Of a stretch of 10,995 nt of DNA, positions 1 to 6,157 are shown one piece after another; the stretch's first letter is position 1; every line of letters starts with the position of its first letter. Origin of the DNA: Clostridiaceae bacterium (GTDB taxonomy: Bacteria; Bacillota_A; Clostridia; Acetivibrionales; Acetivibrionaceae); the NCBI GenBank assembly GCA_012513545.1, contig JAAZCB010000931.1, forward strand, positions 1 to 10,995, in the 5' to 3' direction. The notes under the pieces were generated by a model, which did not search any database, was not told where the DNA came from, and worked only from the letters and a program-made list of their open reading frames with translations. Made by a program: the position numbers and the translations under genes.

Positions 1-843
1 ATTGACTACAATATGCAGTTTGTATGCCTTGAATTAAACAACATGAGCATAAAGGATATCCTGAACAGGATAAAACCCCTGTCAGAAGGAAAAAAAACCC
101 GAAACATCCTTAAAGGTATTTTATTTGCAGCAAAAACTGTGTTCAGTGTCGATAAATTGACTGCCCTTGCAAGATATACAAGATGCAGGGAAATAAAAAA
201 AGGAGAAACCGATAGGGTTATGTCCGGCTTTCACCGTAAGGTCCGGAAAGCATATGGCTATAAAGACATAAACTGCTTGATAAAGAAGGCCCGGAAGGCT
301 TTACTGAACATAGCCGTCGACAGGAAATTCAAGCCGTTAAGGGTTTCAATCGTAGGAGAAATATTCGTAGGGGCACATCCCCTGACAAACTTTGATATTG
401 AGAAAAAGCTTGGAAACATTGGAGTTGAGGTATATACGAATCTAAGCATCAGTCACTGGATTCTTGAACACCTTATAAAGAAGATGCTGCCATTTAAATT
501 TAAAAACATGGCTCTTGAAGCAGGTAAAGAATTCATCAAAACAAATGATATCGGCGGACATGGCATATACACTGTCGGGCATTCAATTTTAAGCGCAAAA
601 AAGAACTTTGACGGTGTTATTCATATATACCCTTTTACTTGCATGCCTGAAATAGTAGCTCAAAGTACCTTCAATGAAATTCAGCAAAAATACGGGATTC
701 CTATTATGACACTAATTGTTGATGAAATGACGGGGGAGTCAGGCTACATAACAAGACTTGAAGCTTTTGTAGACATGATAAGAATGAAAAGGGACTCCGC
801 GGGCAGTGAAAATTTGAATCCCCAGAATGCCTTGGGGCTTTAA
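1..843 (+). CDS. Acyl-CoA dehydratase activase-related protein (DUF2229-like), 5'-truncated by window edge
   Basis: The reading frame is open from the first base, so the true start lies upstream; the internal ATG at 13 has no convincing ribosome site. The visible 280 codons match, by recall, the C-terminal half of proteins related to the activator and D-components of 2-hydroxyglutaryl-CoA-type dehydratases. Recognisable blocks are LRVSIVGEIFV (about window codons 115-125), NFDIEKKLGNIGVEVY, GGHGIYTVGHSI, PFTCMPEIVAQS with a conserved-looking Cys at window codon 214, and DEMTGESGYITRLEAFVDM near the end. In this family such cysteines often serve Fe-S clusters, but the nucleotide-binding activase part is not in the window, so the biochemical role stays open. 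The last ~15 residues (SAGSENLNPQNALGL) look like an unconserved tail. The gene is followed by 478 bp without coding capacity. Family is fairly sure; substrate is unknown. Confidence 0.75.
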   Translation: MDYNMQFVCLELNNMSIKDILNRIKPLSEGKKTRNILKGILFAAKTVFSVDKLTALARYTRCREIKKGETDRVMSGFHRKVRKAYGYKDINCLIKKARKALLNIAVDRKFKPLRVSIVGEIFVGAHPLTNFDIEKKLGNIGVEVYTNLSISHWILEHLIKKMLPFKFKNMALEAGKEFIKTNDIGGHGIYTVGHSILSAKKNFDGVIHIYPFTCMPEIVAQSTFNEIQQKYGIPIMTLIVDEMTGESGYITRLEAFVDMIRMKRDSAGSENLNPQNALGL

Positions 844-906
844 GGAAGCCTGAATAAATTCACAAAGAGAGTTTTTTGAAAACAATATTGAAAAATATTT
901 GTTCAT

Positions 907-935
907 TTGATAGTATATTTTTATAACTTTATATT
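907..935 (+). promoter_or_regulatory. Possible sigma-A promoter TTGATA-17-TATATT
   Basis: TTGATA at 907-912 and TATATT at 930-935 are separated by exactly 17 bp. The hexamers match the vegetative consensus at 5 of 6 positions each. The region is very AT-rich, so a chance match is quite possible. If used, transcription would begin near 942 and run into the hairpin and terminator that follow. Confidence 0.3.
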
Positions 936-941
936 TTTTAT

Positions 942-1027
942 TCGGTTGGGCGAATCCATCAGGATTTGCTTTCAAGAGACCAGGCTTCAAGGGTGGGAAG
1001 TTCTTTATGAATTCCACCCTTTTATTT
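942..1027 (+). ncRNA. Candidate small RNA of about 85 nt
   Basis: Downstream of the promoter-like site is a hairpin at 950-957/962-969 (GCGAATCC with GGATTTGC, one G-U pair, loop ATCA), then a single-stranded stretch, then a terminator hairpin at 989-1021 with a T-rich tail. No reading frame with a ribosome site lies inside. CAGGCTTC at 981-988 is perfectly complementary to GAAGCCTG at 845-852, just after the preceding stop codon. The segment could therefore instead be the folded 3' untranslated region of the upstream gene. It matches no riboswitch or small RNA class I know. The evidence is promoter plus hairpin plus terminator only. Confidence 0.25.
989..1027 (+). terminator. Rho-independent terminator
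   Basis: AAGGGT (989-994) pairs with ACCCTT (1016-1021), and the adjoining GGGAA pairs with TTCC with one bulged G, giving roughly ten base pairs. The tail after the stem is TTATTT. It could end the activase-related transcript, whose stop is 146 bp upstream, or the candidate small RNA. Confidence 0.55.
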
Positions 1028-1092
1028 AACCTCTTTCGAACGAAGTGAAAGAGGTTAAAACGGAGGGACTCGATGTCCCGAAGCTTTTTATT
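1025..1092 (+). repeat. Hairpin-rich intergenic repeat, long form, copy 1
   Basis: A perfect 13-bp stem (1025-1037 with 1047-1059, core AACCTCTTTC/GAAAGAGGTT) encloses a 9-nt loop containing CGAACGAAG. After a short gap comes a 30-bp block at 1063-1092 that is identical to 1128-1157. That block begins with the small hairpin GGGAC-TCGAT-GTCCC and ends in GAAGCTTTTTATT, which resembles a terminator tail. The layout of hairpin, short hairpin, then CGAAGCTTTTTATT is shared with copy 2. Confidence 0.7.
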
Positions 1093-1161
1093 AGGGCCAT
1101 TTCTCGAAGAGAAATCCGGCAAAAAGCGAGGGACTCGATGTCCCGAAGCTTTTTATTTGGG
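1093..1161 (+). repeat. Hairpin-rich intergenic repeat, long form, copy 2
   Basis: A hairpin with stem ATTTCTC (1099-1105) and GAGAAAT (1109-1115), loop GAA, is extended by GCC/GGC across a two-base bulge. It is followed by AAAAAGC (1121-1127), which can pair with GCTTTTT (1148-1154) around the inner GGGAC/GTCCC hairpin. The 30-bp block 1128-1157 exactly repeats 1063-1092 with a 65-bp period. Two CGAAG motifs (1105-1109 and 1144-1148) bracket a 39-bp unit that is absent from the shorter relatives elsewhere in the window. Confidence 0.7.
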
Positions 1162-1246
1162 CAATCGTTGTTGTACTTATCATAGCAAATTTTATGAAAT
1201 AATGCGTCTTTTAGCAATAAGTTGTATTTAATATTTAATTTACTGT

Positions 1247-1275
1247 TTTACATTTGCTGAAAAGACTGCTAAACT
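1247..1275 (+). promoter_or_regulatory. Probable promoter of the oadG-oadB operon
   Basis: TTTACA at 1247-1252 and TAAACT at 1270-1275 are separated by 17 bp, and TGC directly before the -10 provides an extended -10 element. Initiation near 1282 would give a 40-nt leader with the GGGGGTG ribosome site of the first gene. This start lies downstream of the repeat pair, so the repeats need not be in the leader. Confidence 0.45.
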
Positions 1276-1321
1276 ACTAATATCTAAATAAATTAAATAT
1301 TGTAGAAGCGGGGGTGTTAAT

Positions 1322-1696
1322 ATGCCAGAAGTAAATCCAATTCTCTTAACTCTGGTTGGAATATTTGTAGTTTTTATATCTTTAATAGTGCTGGCATTTG
1401 CTATTTCCATCTTGTCACAGGTAATATCTTTTGGAAATAGAACAAAGTCTAGGAATGACTCTGAAAAAAGTAGTGAAAATGTAACACTAGCAGAAACTTC
1501 CTGTGCACTGGAGTCTGATTCAAATAATGATTGTTCAGATGACACACTTGTAGCTGTATTAACTGCAGCAGTACTTGCAAGTATGGGAAACAGACCTGGC
1601 TGCAAAATAAGAGTAAACTCATTTAGGCGAATTCCCCAATCATCACATGTGTGGAATTCTGTCAGCAGAGTTGAGTATTTGTCAGAAAAGCTCTAA
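1322..1696 (+). CDS. Sodium-pump decarboxylase gamma subunit (OadG-like)
   Basis: This 124-residue protein has one N-terminal membrane helix (about residues 6-30, LLTLVGIFVVFISLIVLAF), then a hydrophilic, acidic, Ser-rich linker (about 38-72). A short helix (TLVAVLTAAVLASMG) and the end motif KIRVNSFRRIPQSSHVWNS follow. Small size, single N-terminal helix and an RRI...W ending are typical of gamma subunits of oxaloacetate, methylmalonyl-CoA and glutaconyl-CoA decarboxylase sodium pumps. These subunits anchor and assemble the soluble carboxyltransferase on the membrane beta subunit. GGGGGTG (1310-1316) lies 5 nt before the ATG. The beta-subunit gene starts 32 bp after the stop, so the two are surely co-transcribed. 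Gamma subunits diverge strongly, and neighbour identity carries part of this call. Confidence 0.8.
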   Translation: MPEVNPILLTLVGIFVVFISLIVLAFAISILSQVISFGNRTKSRNDSEKSSENVTLAETSCALESDSNNDCSDDTLVAVLTAAVLASMGNRPGCKIRVNSFRRIPQSSHVWNSVSRVEYLSEKL

Positions 1697-1714
1697 TACT
1701 TTAAAACTTAAATT

Positions 1715-1724
1715 AGGTGGGGAG
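1715..1724 (+). promoter_or_regulatory. Ribosome binding site that fixes the oadB start at 1729
   Basis: AGGTGGGGAG lies 4 nt before the ATG at 1729. An upstream in-frame GTG at 1717 falls inside this Shine-Dalgarno sequence and would have no ribosome site of its own, so the ATG is the better start. Confidence 0.8.
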
Positions 1725-1728
1725 ATAT

Positions 1729-2928
1729 ATGGGAAAATTTTTTGAAACAATTTTGGACTTGCTCATGAATTCAGGATATGCGAATCTAACCTTGCTGCAT
1801 ATGATTTTGCTTATTATATCCTGTGTATTAATTTATCTTGCAATAGCAAAAAAATACGAACCGCTTTTGCTACTGCCAATAGCCTTTGGTATGCTTCTTG
1901 CCAATTTACCTCTCGGCAACCTGATGCATCCGGATCTTTTTTCCGGAGAACACATTAATATTCAGGAACTTGTTAACAGAGGCGGTCTTCTGGATTTTCT
2001 TTATCTCGGAGTAAAACTTGGAATTTATCCGCCGTTAATATTTCTTGGTATAGGTGCAATGACCGACTTCGGACCTTTGCTGGCCAATCCTAAGAGCTTG
2101 CTTCTTGGTGCTGCTGCCCAGTTTGGAATATTTACAACCTTTATAGGCGCTAAACTTCTTGACGCCGCCAATCTGATTCCATTTACAGATCAGGAAGCCG
2201 GAGCAATAGGAATAATAGGAGGTGCTGATGGACCAACAGCTATTTTTGTAACTACAAAACTTGCTCCGCATTTATTGGGACCGATTGCTATTGCAGCCTA
2301 TTCCTATATGGCTCTTGTACCAATTATACAGCCGCCAATTATGAAGCTTTTAACAACAAAAAAAGAACGTATGGTTGTTATGGAACAACTAAGACCGGTT
2401 TCAAGGATTGAGAAAATTATTTTCCCGATTGCCGTTACATTGTTGGTATCACTACTTATTCCGGATGCCACTCCTTTGGTCGGTATGCTTATGCTGGGTA
2501 ATCTTATGCGTGAAAGCGGAGTAGTTGAAAGGATTAATAAAACAGCTCAGAACGAGCTTATCAATATTATAACAATATTCCTCGGTCTGACAGTTGGTGC
2601 TACAGCAAGTGCTGAAAAGCTTGGTTCTCCAGGCTACGGGTTTAAGGCATTGGGAATCATAATTCTCGGTCTTATTGCGTTTTCTGTGGGTACAGCCTCA
2701 GGAGTACTATTTGGCAAATTAATGTATTGGGCAACGGGCGGAAAGGTTAATCCTCTGATAGGCTCCGCGGGTGTATCAGCCGTGCCTATGGCAGCCAGGG
2801 TTTCTCAAAAGGTAGGCCAGGAAGAAAACCCGTCAAATTTCCTTCTGATGCATGCGATGGGACCAAATGTTGCAGGTGTTATAGGGTCTGCAATAGCGGC
2901 CGGTGTATTGTTATCAATGCTTCAGTAG
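1729..2928 (+). CDS. Sodium-translocating decarboxylase beta subunit (OadB/MmdB/GcdB family)
   Basis: This 399-residue polytopic membrane protein is the ion-translocating subunit of biotin-dependent decarboxylase pumps. It decarboxylates carboxybiotin and couples this to sodium export. The family signature [16 protein letters not shown] is present with Asp167, followed by [13 protein letters not shown] with Tyr193. The C-terminal [17 protein letters not shown] supplies Asn341, Gly345, Ser350 and Arg357. These correspond in order and spacing to the residues reported as important in Klebsiella OadB (Asp203, Tyr229, Asn373, Gly377, Ser382, Arg389). [18 protein letters not shown] closes the protein, and about nine or more hydrophobic segments are visible. 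It is full length. Substrate specificity (oxaloacetate, methylmalonyl-CoA, glutaconyl-CoA or malonate) lies in the alpha subunit, which is not in the window. The gene pairs with the gamma subunit upstream and is followed by a strong terminator. Confidence 0.93.
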   Translation: MGKFFETILDLLMNSGYANLTLLHMILLIISCVLIYLAIAKKYEPLLLLPIAFGMLLANLPLGNLMHPDLFSGEHINIQELVNRGGLLDFLYLGVKLGIYPPLIFLGIGAMTDFGPLLANPKSLLLGAAAQFGIFTTFIGAKLLDAANLIPFTDQEAGAIGIIGGADGPTAIFVTTKLAPHLLGPIAIAAYSYMALVPIIQPPIMKLLTTKKERMVVMEQLRPVSRIEKIIFPIAVTLLVSLLIPDATPLVGMLMLGNLMRESGVVERINKTAQNELINIITIFLGLTVGATASAEKLGSPGYGFKALGIIILGLIAFSVGTASGVLFGKLMYWATGGKVNPLIGSAGVSAVPMAARVSQKVGQEENPSNFLLMHAMGPNVAGVIGSAIAAGVLLSMLQ

Positions 2929-2974
2929 GAAATAAGGTGATATTGCATTAATAAAAATAACATAAAATATATTG

Positions 2975-3016
2975 AACGCACAAAGACTAATGGAAATTCT
3001 TTTGTGCGTTTTATAT
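2975..3016 (+). terminator. Terminator of the oadG-oadB operon
   Basis: AACGCACAAA (2975-2984) pairs perfectly with TTTGTGCGTT (3001-3010), with a 16-nt loop and a T-rich tail TTTTATATTT. It lies 46 bp after the oadB stop. The stem could also work for the minus-strand HAD gene, whose end is 48 bp away. Confidence 0.8.
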
Positions 3017-3063
3017 TTATACAAAGTAAAATACACTCCCCTGCCAATATGACCTTTAATACC

Positions 3064-3864
3064 TTATAATCCCAGCACAAACTTGTATATCACGTGCGCA
3101 ACACCATAGTCATCATTCGAGTGTGTTACATAATCAGCCCGTTCCTTTACAATATCACTGGCATTTGCCATCGCTACTCCGAGTCCTGCATATTCAATCA
3201 TTGAAATGTCATTTGAAGCATCCCCGACGGCTATTGTTTCGCTCCGTTTTATTCCCAAATGCTCACAAAGCCTCTCAATTGCAATAGCCTTTGATGCTTC
3301 CCTGTCTACAAACTCTAAGAATATGGGCTTAGAAGTATGGTAGTTAACGCTACTGCCAACATATTTTCCAACTTCTCTTTCAAATTTTTCTATACGGGTT
3401 GCCTCATCATACCACAGGATTTTTGACACACCATTTTTGACAACATCATCCAGGTTTTCAATGCTGACAGGGCTTGTGTTGTTCAAGCTACCATATTTTG
3501 CAGTCATATTGTTTAGTTTATTCACATAGAGTTTGTTGTCGGCCCACACAACCATAGTTGTACCGTATTTCTCTCCAAGATCATATATGACCCGGGCATC
3601 TTTTGAGGAAAGCCTTCTTTCATATAGAATTTCCATTGATTTTCCCATAATAACCATTGCTCCATTATACGTAACAAATGGCATATCAAGACCTATCATG
3701 TTGTTCAGTTTTTGAACGCCGTTGATCGATCTTCCGGTGCAGATTGTAAAAATCAAGCCCTTTTCAACACCAAGCCGAATAGCTTTAACAGTCTCATCCG
3801 ATAGATTGTTTCTGCTGTCTAAAAGTGTTCCGTCAACGTCAACTGCCATTAACCTGTATTTCAT
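3064..3864 (-). CDS. Cof-type HAD-IIB family hydrolase
   Basis: This 266-residue cytoplasmic phosphatase of the haloacid dehalogenase superfamily has motif I DVDGTLLD at residues 9-16 (nucleophile Asp9, acid/base Asp11). Motif II is the Thr of ICTGR (Thr43), motif III Lys192 in SKAIAIERL, and motif IV GDASND (214-219) with the magnesium-binding Asp215 and Asp219. The long C2-type cap between residues ~80 and 185 and the total length fit the Cof subfamily. These enzymes hydrolyse sugar phosphates, nucleotides or related phosphoesters with broad specificity, so the substrate cannot be read from sequence. AAGGAG sits 5 nt before the ATG. The gene appears to be transcribed alone: the upstream gene on this strand ends in its own terminator and 265 bp separate them. 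Confidence 0.93.
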   Translation of the reverse strand: MKYRLMAVDVDGTLLDSRNNLSDETVKAIRLGVEKGLIFTICTGRSINGVQKLNNMIGLDMPFVTYNGAMVIMGKSMEILYERRLSSKDARVIYDLGEKYGTTMVVWADNKLYVNKLNNMTAKYGSLNNTSPVSIENLDDVVKNGVSKILWYDEATRIEKFEREVGKYVGSSVNYHTSKPIFLEFVDREASKAIAIERLCEHLGIKRSETIAVGDASNDISMIEYAGLGVAMANASDIVKERADYVTHSNDDYGVAHVIYKFVLGL

Positions 3865-3948
3865 AAGTTCTCCTTCTTTTATTCAATTTGATATTGGCTT
3901 TACGTTTTTGCAGCCTCCTCATAATATTTCGCTATTCGTTATATTCCG

Positions 3949-3954
3949 ATTATA
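3949..3954 (-). promoter_or_regulatory. Possible -10 element of the HAD hydrolase gene
   Basis: A perfect TATAAT on the minus strand lies about 85 bp before the HAD start codon, downstream of the preceding terminator. No good -35 box is found 16-18 bp upstream (best is ATTAAT), so only the -10 is listed. Confidence 0.25.
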
Positions 3955-4043
3955 GGATATTACTTTTTTATATTAATCTCAACTAAAACTATATCCTATT
4001 CATATCTGGCTCTTAATTTTCATCTATTCTATATAGCTCTTAT

Positions 4044-4068
4044 AATAAAAAGCTTCGGGAAATGACCC
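4044..4068 (-). repeat. Short-form relative of the CGAAGCTTTTTATT repeat
   Basis: On the minus strand this reads GGGTCATTTCCCGAAG followed by CTTTTTATT. Its last 17 bases are identical to the 3' ends of both long copies at 1076-1092 and 1141-1157. It lies 13 bp beyond the terminator hairpin of the stalk-domain gene, in that gene's sense direction. Confidence 0.6.
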
Positions 4069-4073
4069 TAAAG

Positions 4074-4108
4074 AAAGCCCTATCCAAACAAGATGGATAG
4101 AGCTTTTT
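4074..4108 (-). terminator. Terminator of the stalk-domain gene
   Basis: CTATCCA (4080-4086) pairs with TGGATAG (4094-4100) over a 7-nt loop. Past one mismatch, AAAGC (4074-4078) pairs with GCTTT (4102-4106). On the minus strand the stem is followed by TTTCTTT. It lies 22 bp after the stop codon of the minus-strand gene. Confidence 0.7.
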
Positions 4109-4129
4109 AAAGTCCCAACATAATAATTA

Positions 4130-5341
4130 TTACTGAAATAATTGGTCTGAGAACAGCGAAGAAGGATCTATCGCGTTCTTGATAACTTCTTCAGGAACCT
4201 CAATCTCAAAATTCCCGTCATAACCGCTGTATTTTACTTCCATAATCATGTTTATACTGATCGGCTTTCCGTTTGCATCCTCGACTGAAGCTTCAAACAA
4301 AAGCTTCATGGAATTAACCCTATAGGTATCTTTATCAAGAGAAATCTGCATGCTAAACTTCTCAAGTTCATATTTTACCTGAGAATTTTCACCGGCTGCA
4401 GCACTGTCTGAACTGCTTAACCCCTTTTGAAACAATTCATCAATATAAACGTCACCTTTTAATATTATTTCGTTGCCTGCTTCAGTTGCAACCAAGCCTG
4501 CACACAAAACATCGTTAACCTCAATTATATCGGCATTGCTATTATCCCTAATACTATTTAATGACTCTTCCTCACTAATAGGCAACTTTATCCACGAATC
4601 ACCAAGTAAAATGTTCTTAGTGTAGGTTACATTATCCTTCTGATAAACTTCAGTCCCCACATCCAATTTAAAACCTTCTATTTCGCCCATATCAATATTC
4701 ATCTTCATGTACATGGACTTGTTTTCTAAATCGAGTTGTACTGCTGTGTCATTTGACACTTTAACTTTCTGTTCCGGGCCATCTGAATTGATTTCTGCTT
4801 TCATATCACACTTGTATTTTTCCAGTTTTTCCATAGAAGCCTGTGACTTATCAAGAATACTCTTAATATCATTGAATTTGTCATCATCCCTTATAAGTAC
4901 AGAAGTTGTTGATCCGTCCCAAATGACCTTTTTACCAAGGCTTTCTGCTACAAATCTTGCAGGTATGTACGTTCTGTTGTTTTTTACGTAAACCATAGGT
5001 TCTACGTCAAGTGTTATGTCTTTTCCATCTACACTTGCAGTTTTACTGCCTGCTTCGAGGTATATTGTTTTGGAGTCCTTTTTTACAGTTACACTTTTTT
5101 TGACCCCGTCCCAAATAATATGCTGATCATCATTCTCGACCCCAAGGTTTACAAGTACCTCCCTTAAAGGAAGCATCGTCCTCCCGTTTACGATAATTGG
5201 AACATCTTCATACTTGCCAATCTGACCGTCAATTATAATTTTCACCTTTGGACTTTCAATAACCGTATCTGCCAAAACGTTAGCTACAAACACCAAGCAA
5301 AAAATCAATAATGTAACAATTCCTAAACCAAATTTTTTCAT
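4130..5341 (-). CDS. Secreted stalk-domain (copper amine oxidase N-terminal-like) protein
   Basis: This 403-residue exported protein starts at 5341 because AAGGAGA lies 7 nt before that ATG; the in-frame ATG at 5362 lies upstream of this ribosome site. Residues 1-24 form a signal peptide (MKK, hydrophobic core, cleavage after NVLA); there is no lipobox. Residues ~33-150 are a stalk domain (CuAO_N1, PF07833 type) with two half-repeats: VNGRTMLPLREVLVNLGV...IIWDG and VKNNRTYIPARFVAESLGKK with VIWDG. It carries no amine-oxidase catalytic domain; in clostridia this domain usually serves as a cell-surface module. Residues ~165-390 form a beta-rich region with repeated strands (KSMYMKMNIDMGEIEGF, SMKLLFEASVEDANG, INMIMEVKYSGYDG). 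It recalls the LppX/LolA-like or DUF6612-type lipid-binding folds, but that is only an impression. The C-terminus is neither an anchor nor SLH. It is transcribed divergently from the HU gene and is probably monocistronic. Confidence 0.85.
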   Translation of the reverse strand: MKKFGLGIVTLLIFCLVFVANVLADTVIESPKVKIIIDGQIGKYEDVPIIVNGRTMLPLREVLVNLGVENDDQHIIWDGVKKSVTVKKDSKTIYLEAGSKTASVDGKDITLDVEPMVYVKNNRTYIPARFVAESLGKKVIWDGSTTSVLIRDDDKFNDIKSILDKSQASMEKLEKYKCDMKAEINSDGPEQKVKVSNDTAVQLDLENKSMYMKMNIDMGEIEGFKLDVGTEVYQKDNVTYTKNILLGDSWIKLPISEEESLNSIRDNSNADIIEVNDVLCAGLVATEAGNEIILKGDVYIDELFQKGLSSSDSAAAGENSQVKYELEKFSMQISLDKDTYRVNSMKLLFEASVEDANGKPISINMIMEVKYSGYDGNFEIEVPEEVIKNAIDPSSLFSDQLFQ

Positions 5342-5347
5342 AGTAAG

Positions 5348-5354
5348 TCTCCTT
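5348..5354 (-). promoter_or_regulatory. Ribosome binding site fixing the stalk-protein start
   Basis: The minus strand reads AAGGAGA followed by CTTACT and the ATG at 5341. It lies inside the first codons of the longer frame that starts at 5362, which argues against that start. Confidence 0.75.
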
Positions 5355-5381
5355 TTATTCATCTGATTATACCTACAAAAT

Positions 5382-5410
5382 AGTATAACAGACCAAATCT
5401 ATTGATTCAA
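5382..5410 (-). promoter_or_regulatory. Promoter of the stalk-domain gene
   Basis: On the minus strand TTGAAT (5405-5410) and TATACT (5382-5387) are separated by exactly 17 bp. Initiation near 5375 gives a leader of about 35 nt that includes the ribosome site. Confidence 0.55.
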
Positions 5411-5446
5411 TATTCTAACTTATTAAGTCAGGAAGAGTAACCTTTT

Positions 5447-5482
5447 TCATGAAGAAATGACATTTTGTATCATGAAGTGACA
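5447..5482. repeat. TCATGAAG direct-repeat pair in the divergent control region
   Basis: TCATGAAG occurs at 5447-5454 and 5470-5477, each containing the palindrome TCATGA. The copies are followed by AAATGACA and TGACA respectively, and their period is 23 bp, close to two helical turns. They lie between the two divergent promoter-like sites, so an operator for one or both genes is plausible. Confidence 0.35.
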
Positions 5483-5498
5483 AAAAAATTTAATAAAG

Positions 5499-5527
5499 AT
5501 GAAAATTTTAGCTAATTAGTATATAAT
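5499..5527 (+). promoter_or_regulatory. Promoter of the HU gene
   Basis: A perfect TATAAT (5522-5527) follows ATGAAA (5499-5504, 4 of 6 consensus) with 17 bp between. Initiation near 5534 would give a leader of about 54 nt. Confidence 0.45.
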
Positions 5528-5587
5528 ATCATTAGCATTAAGCCGATAAAGCTTATGAAAAATAAATAAGAAAGAAGGTTATCTAAC

Positions 5588-5863
5588 ATGAACAAAGGAG
5601 AATTGGTAAACAGCATTTCCAGCAAGTCAGGTTTAAACAAGAAGAACAGTGAAGCTGCATTGGATGCAATAATTGCAGCAGTTAAAGAAACCTTAAAAAA
5701 AGGTGACAAAGTTACTCTTGTAGGCTTTGGAACTTTTGAAGTCAGAAAAAGGGCTGCAAGGCAGGGCGTAAACCCTCAGACCAGAAAAAAAATTAAGATA
5801 CCTGCTAAAAAAGCACCGGTATTCAAAGCAGGTAAAGGCTTAAAAGATATCGTAAACAAGTAA
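5588..5863 (+). CDS. hup: HU family DNA-binding protein
   Basis: This 91-residue basic histone-like protein is complete at the usual HU length. The N-terminal helices (MNKGELVNSISSKSGLNK, then the SEAALDAIIAAVKETLKKGD helix) form the dimer body. GFGTFEVRKRAARQGVNPQT is the HU/IHF signature leading into the beta-arm, with the DNA-intercalating Pro63 in VNPQT. The end PVFKAGKGLKDIVNK is the standard C-terminal helix. It binds and bends DNA non-specifically as a homodimer to compact the nucleoid. AGAAGG lies 9 nt before the ATG. The gene stands alone between a divergent surface-protein gene and its own terminator. Confidence 0.97.
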   Translation: MNKGELVNSISSKSGLNKKNSEAALDAIIAAVKETLKKGDKVTLVGFGTFEVRKRAARQGVNPQTRKKIKIPAKKAPVFKAGKGLKDIVNK

Positions 5864-5886
5864 TTTTATAAGAAATTGTTTTACTG

Positions 5887-5923
5887 TCAGGGAGGTTGGA
5901 ATAGCCTCCCTGATATCGTATTT
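5887..5923 (+). terminator. Terminator of the HU gene
   Basis: TCAGGGAGG (5887-5895) pairs perfectly with CCTCCCTGA (5905-5913) over a 9-nt loop, 23 bp after the stop. The tail TATCGTATTT is only moderately T-rich, so efficiency is uncertain. The GC-rich stem in AT-rich surroundings makes the call good. Confidence 0.65.
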
Positions 5924-6119
5924 CTGACAATTCCTGCCTTATCTTTCATATACCATCAGAACATATATAATATTATTTCAAACCTTACCACCATAACTAT
6001 ATGCTTCATGATAACAAGATCCTTTATTTTGAGCGGAAATGCCTTAATGCTGCTTTATTTTTCACTATATTTTCACAATTCTTTCATTTTTTTTGCACTC
6101 ACTTTTTTTAGGTAGACTC

Positions 6120-6125
6120 TATAAT
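6120..6125 (+). promoter_or_regulatory. Possible -10 of the metallopeptidase gene
   Basis: A perfect TATAAT lies 32 bp before the ATG, which would leave a leader of about 26 nt with the ribosome site. No vegetative -35 is found at 16-18 bp; TTGCAC at 6093-6098 is 21 bp away, which is too far. A regulated promoter or an alternative sigma factor is possible. The rest of 5924-6119 is AT-rich with no convincing gene. Confidence 0.3.
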
Positions 6126-6157
6126 AAAATTGACAACAATAAAAAGGGGGAGTTAAA

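Noticed and set aside
989..1021. GGGTGG in the terminator stem, as in a T-box antiterminator.
   Set aside because: The invariant ACCGCG bulge and a specifier loop are absent, and no aminoacyl-tRNA synthetase or amino-acid gene follows.
1063..1157. Two identical 30-bp repeats separated by 35 bp, like a minimal CRISPR array.
   Set aside because: Only two repeats occur, the block contains its own hairpin and T tract, the spacer folds on itself, related forms are scattered in the window, and no cas gene is present.
739..1217. Minus-strand reading frames at 739-1122 and 1026-1217 sharing the peptide PNKKLRDIESL.
   Set aside because: The shared peptide is just the translation of the duplicated repeat block. 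Neither frame has a convincing ribosome site, and one overlaps the end of the activase gene.
1717..1728. GTG start for the beta subunit, four codons upstream.
   Set aside because: It lies inside the Shine-Dalgarno sequence that serves the ATG at 1729.
5342..5362. Seven-residue longer N-terminus of the stalk protein.
   Set aside because: The ribosome site AAGGAGA lies within these codons and points to the ATG at 5341, which also gives a standard signal peptide.
5366..5371. A second TATAAT (minus strand) before the stalk gene.
   Set aside because: It has no -35 box at proper spacing and would start the transcript almost at the ribosome site, whereas TTGAAT-17-TATACT fits better.
5876..6115. 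Possible 79-residue hydrophobic protein starting at TTG.
   Set aside because: It has no ribosome site, begins inside the HU terminator hairpin, and reads through AT-rich DNA that gives Phe/Ile-rich nonsense.
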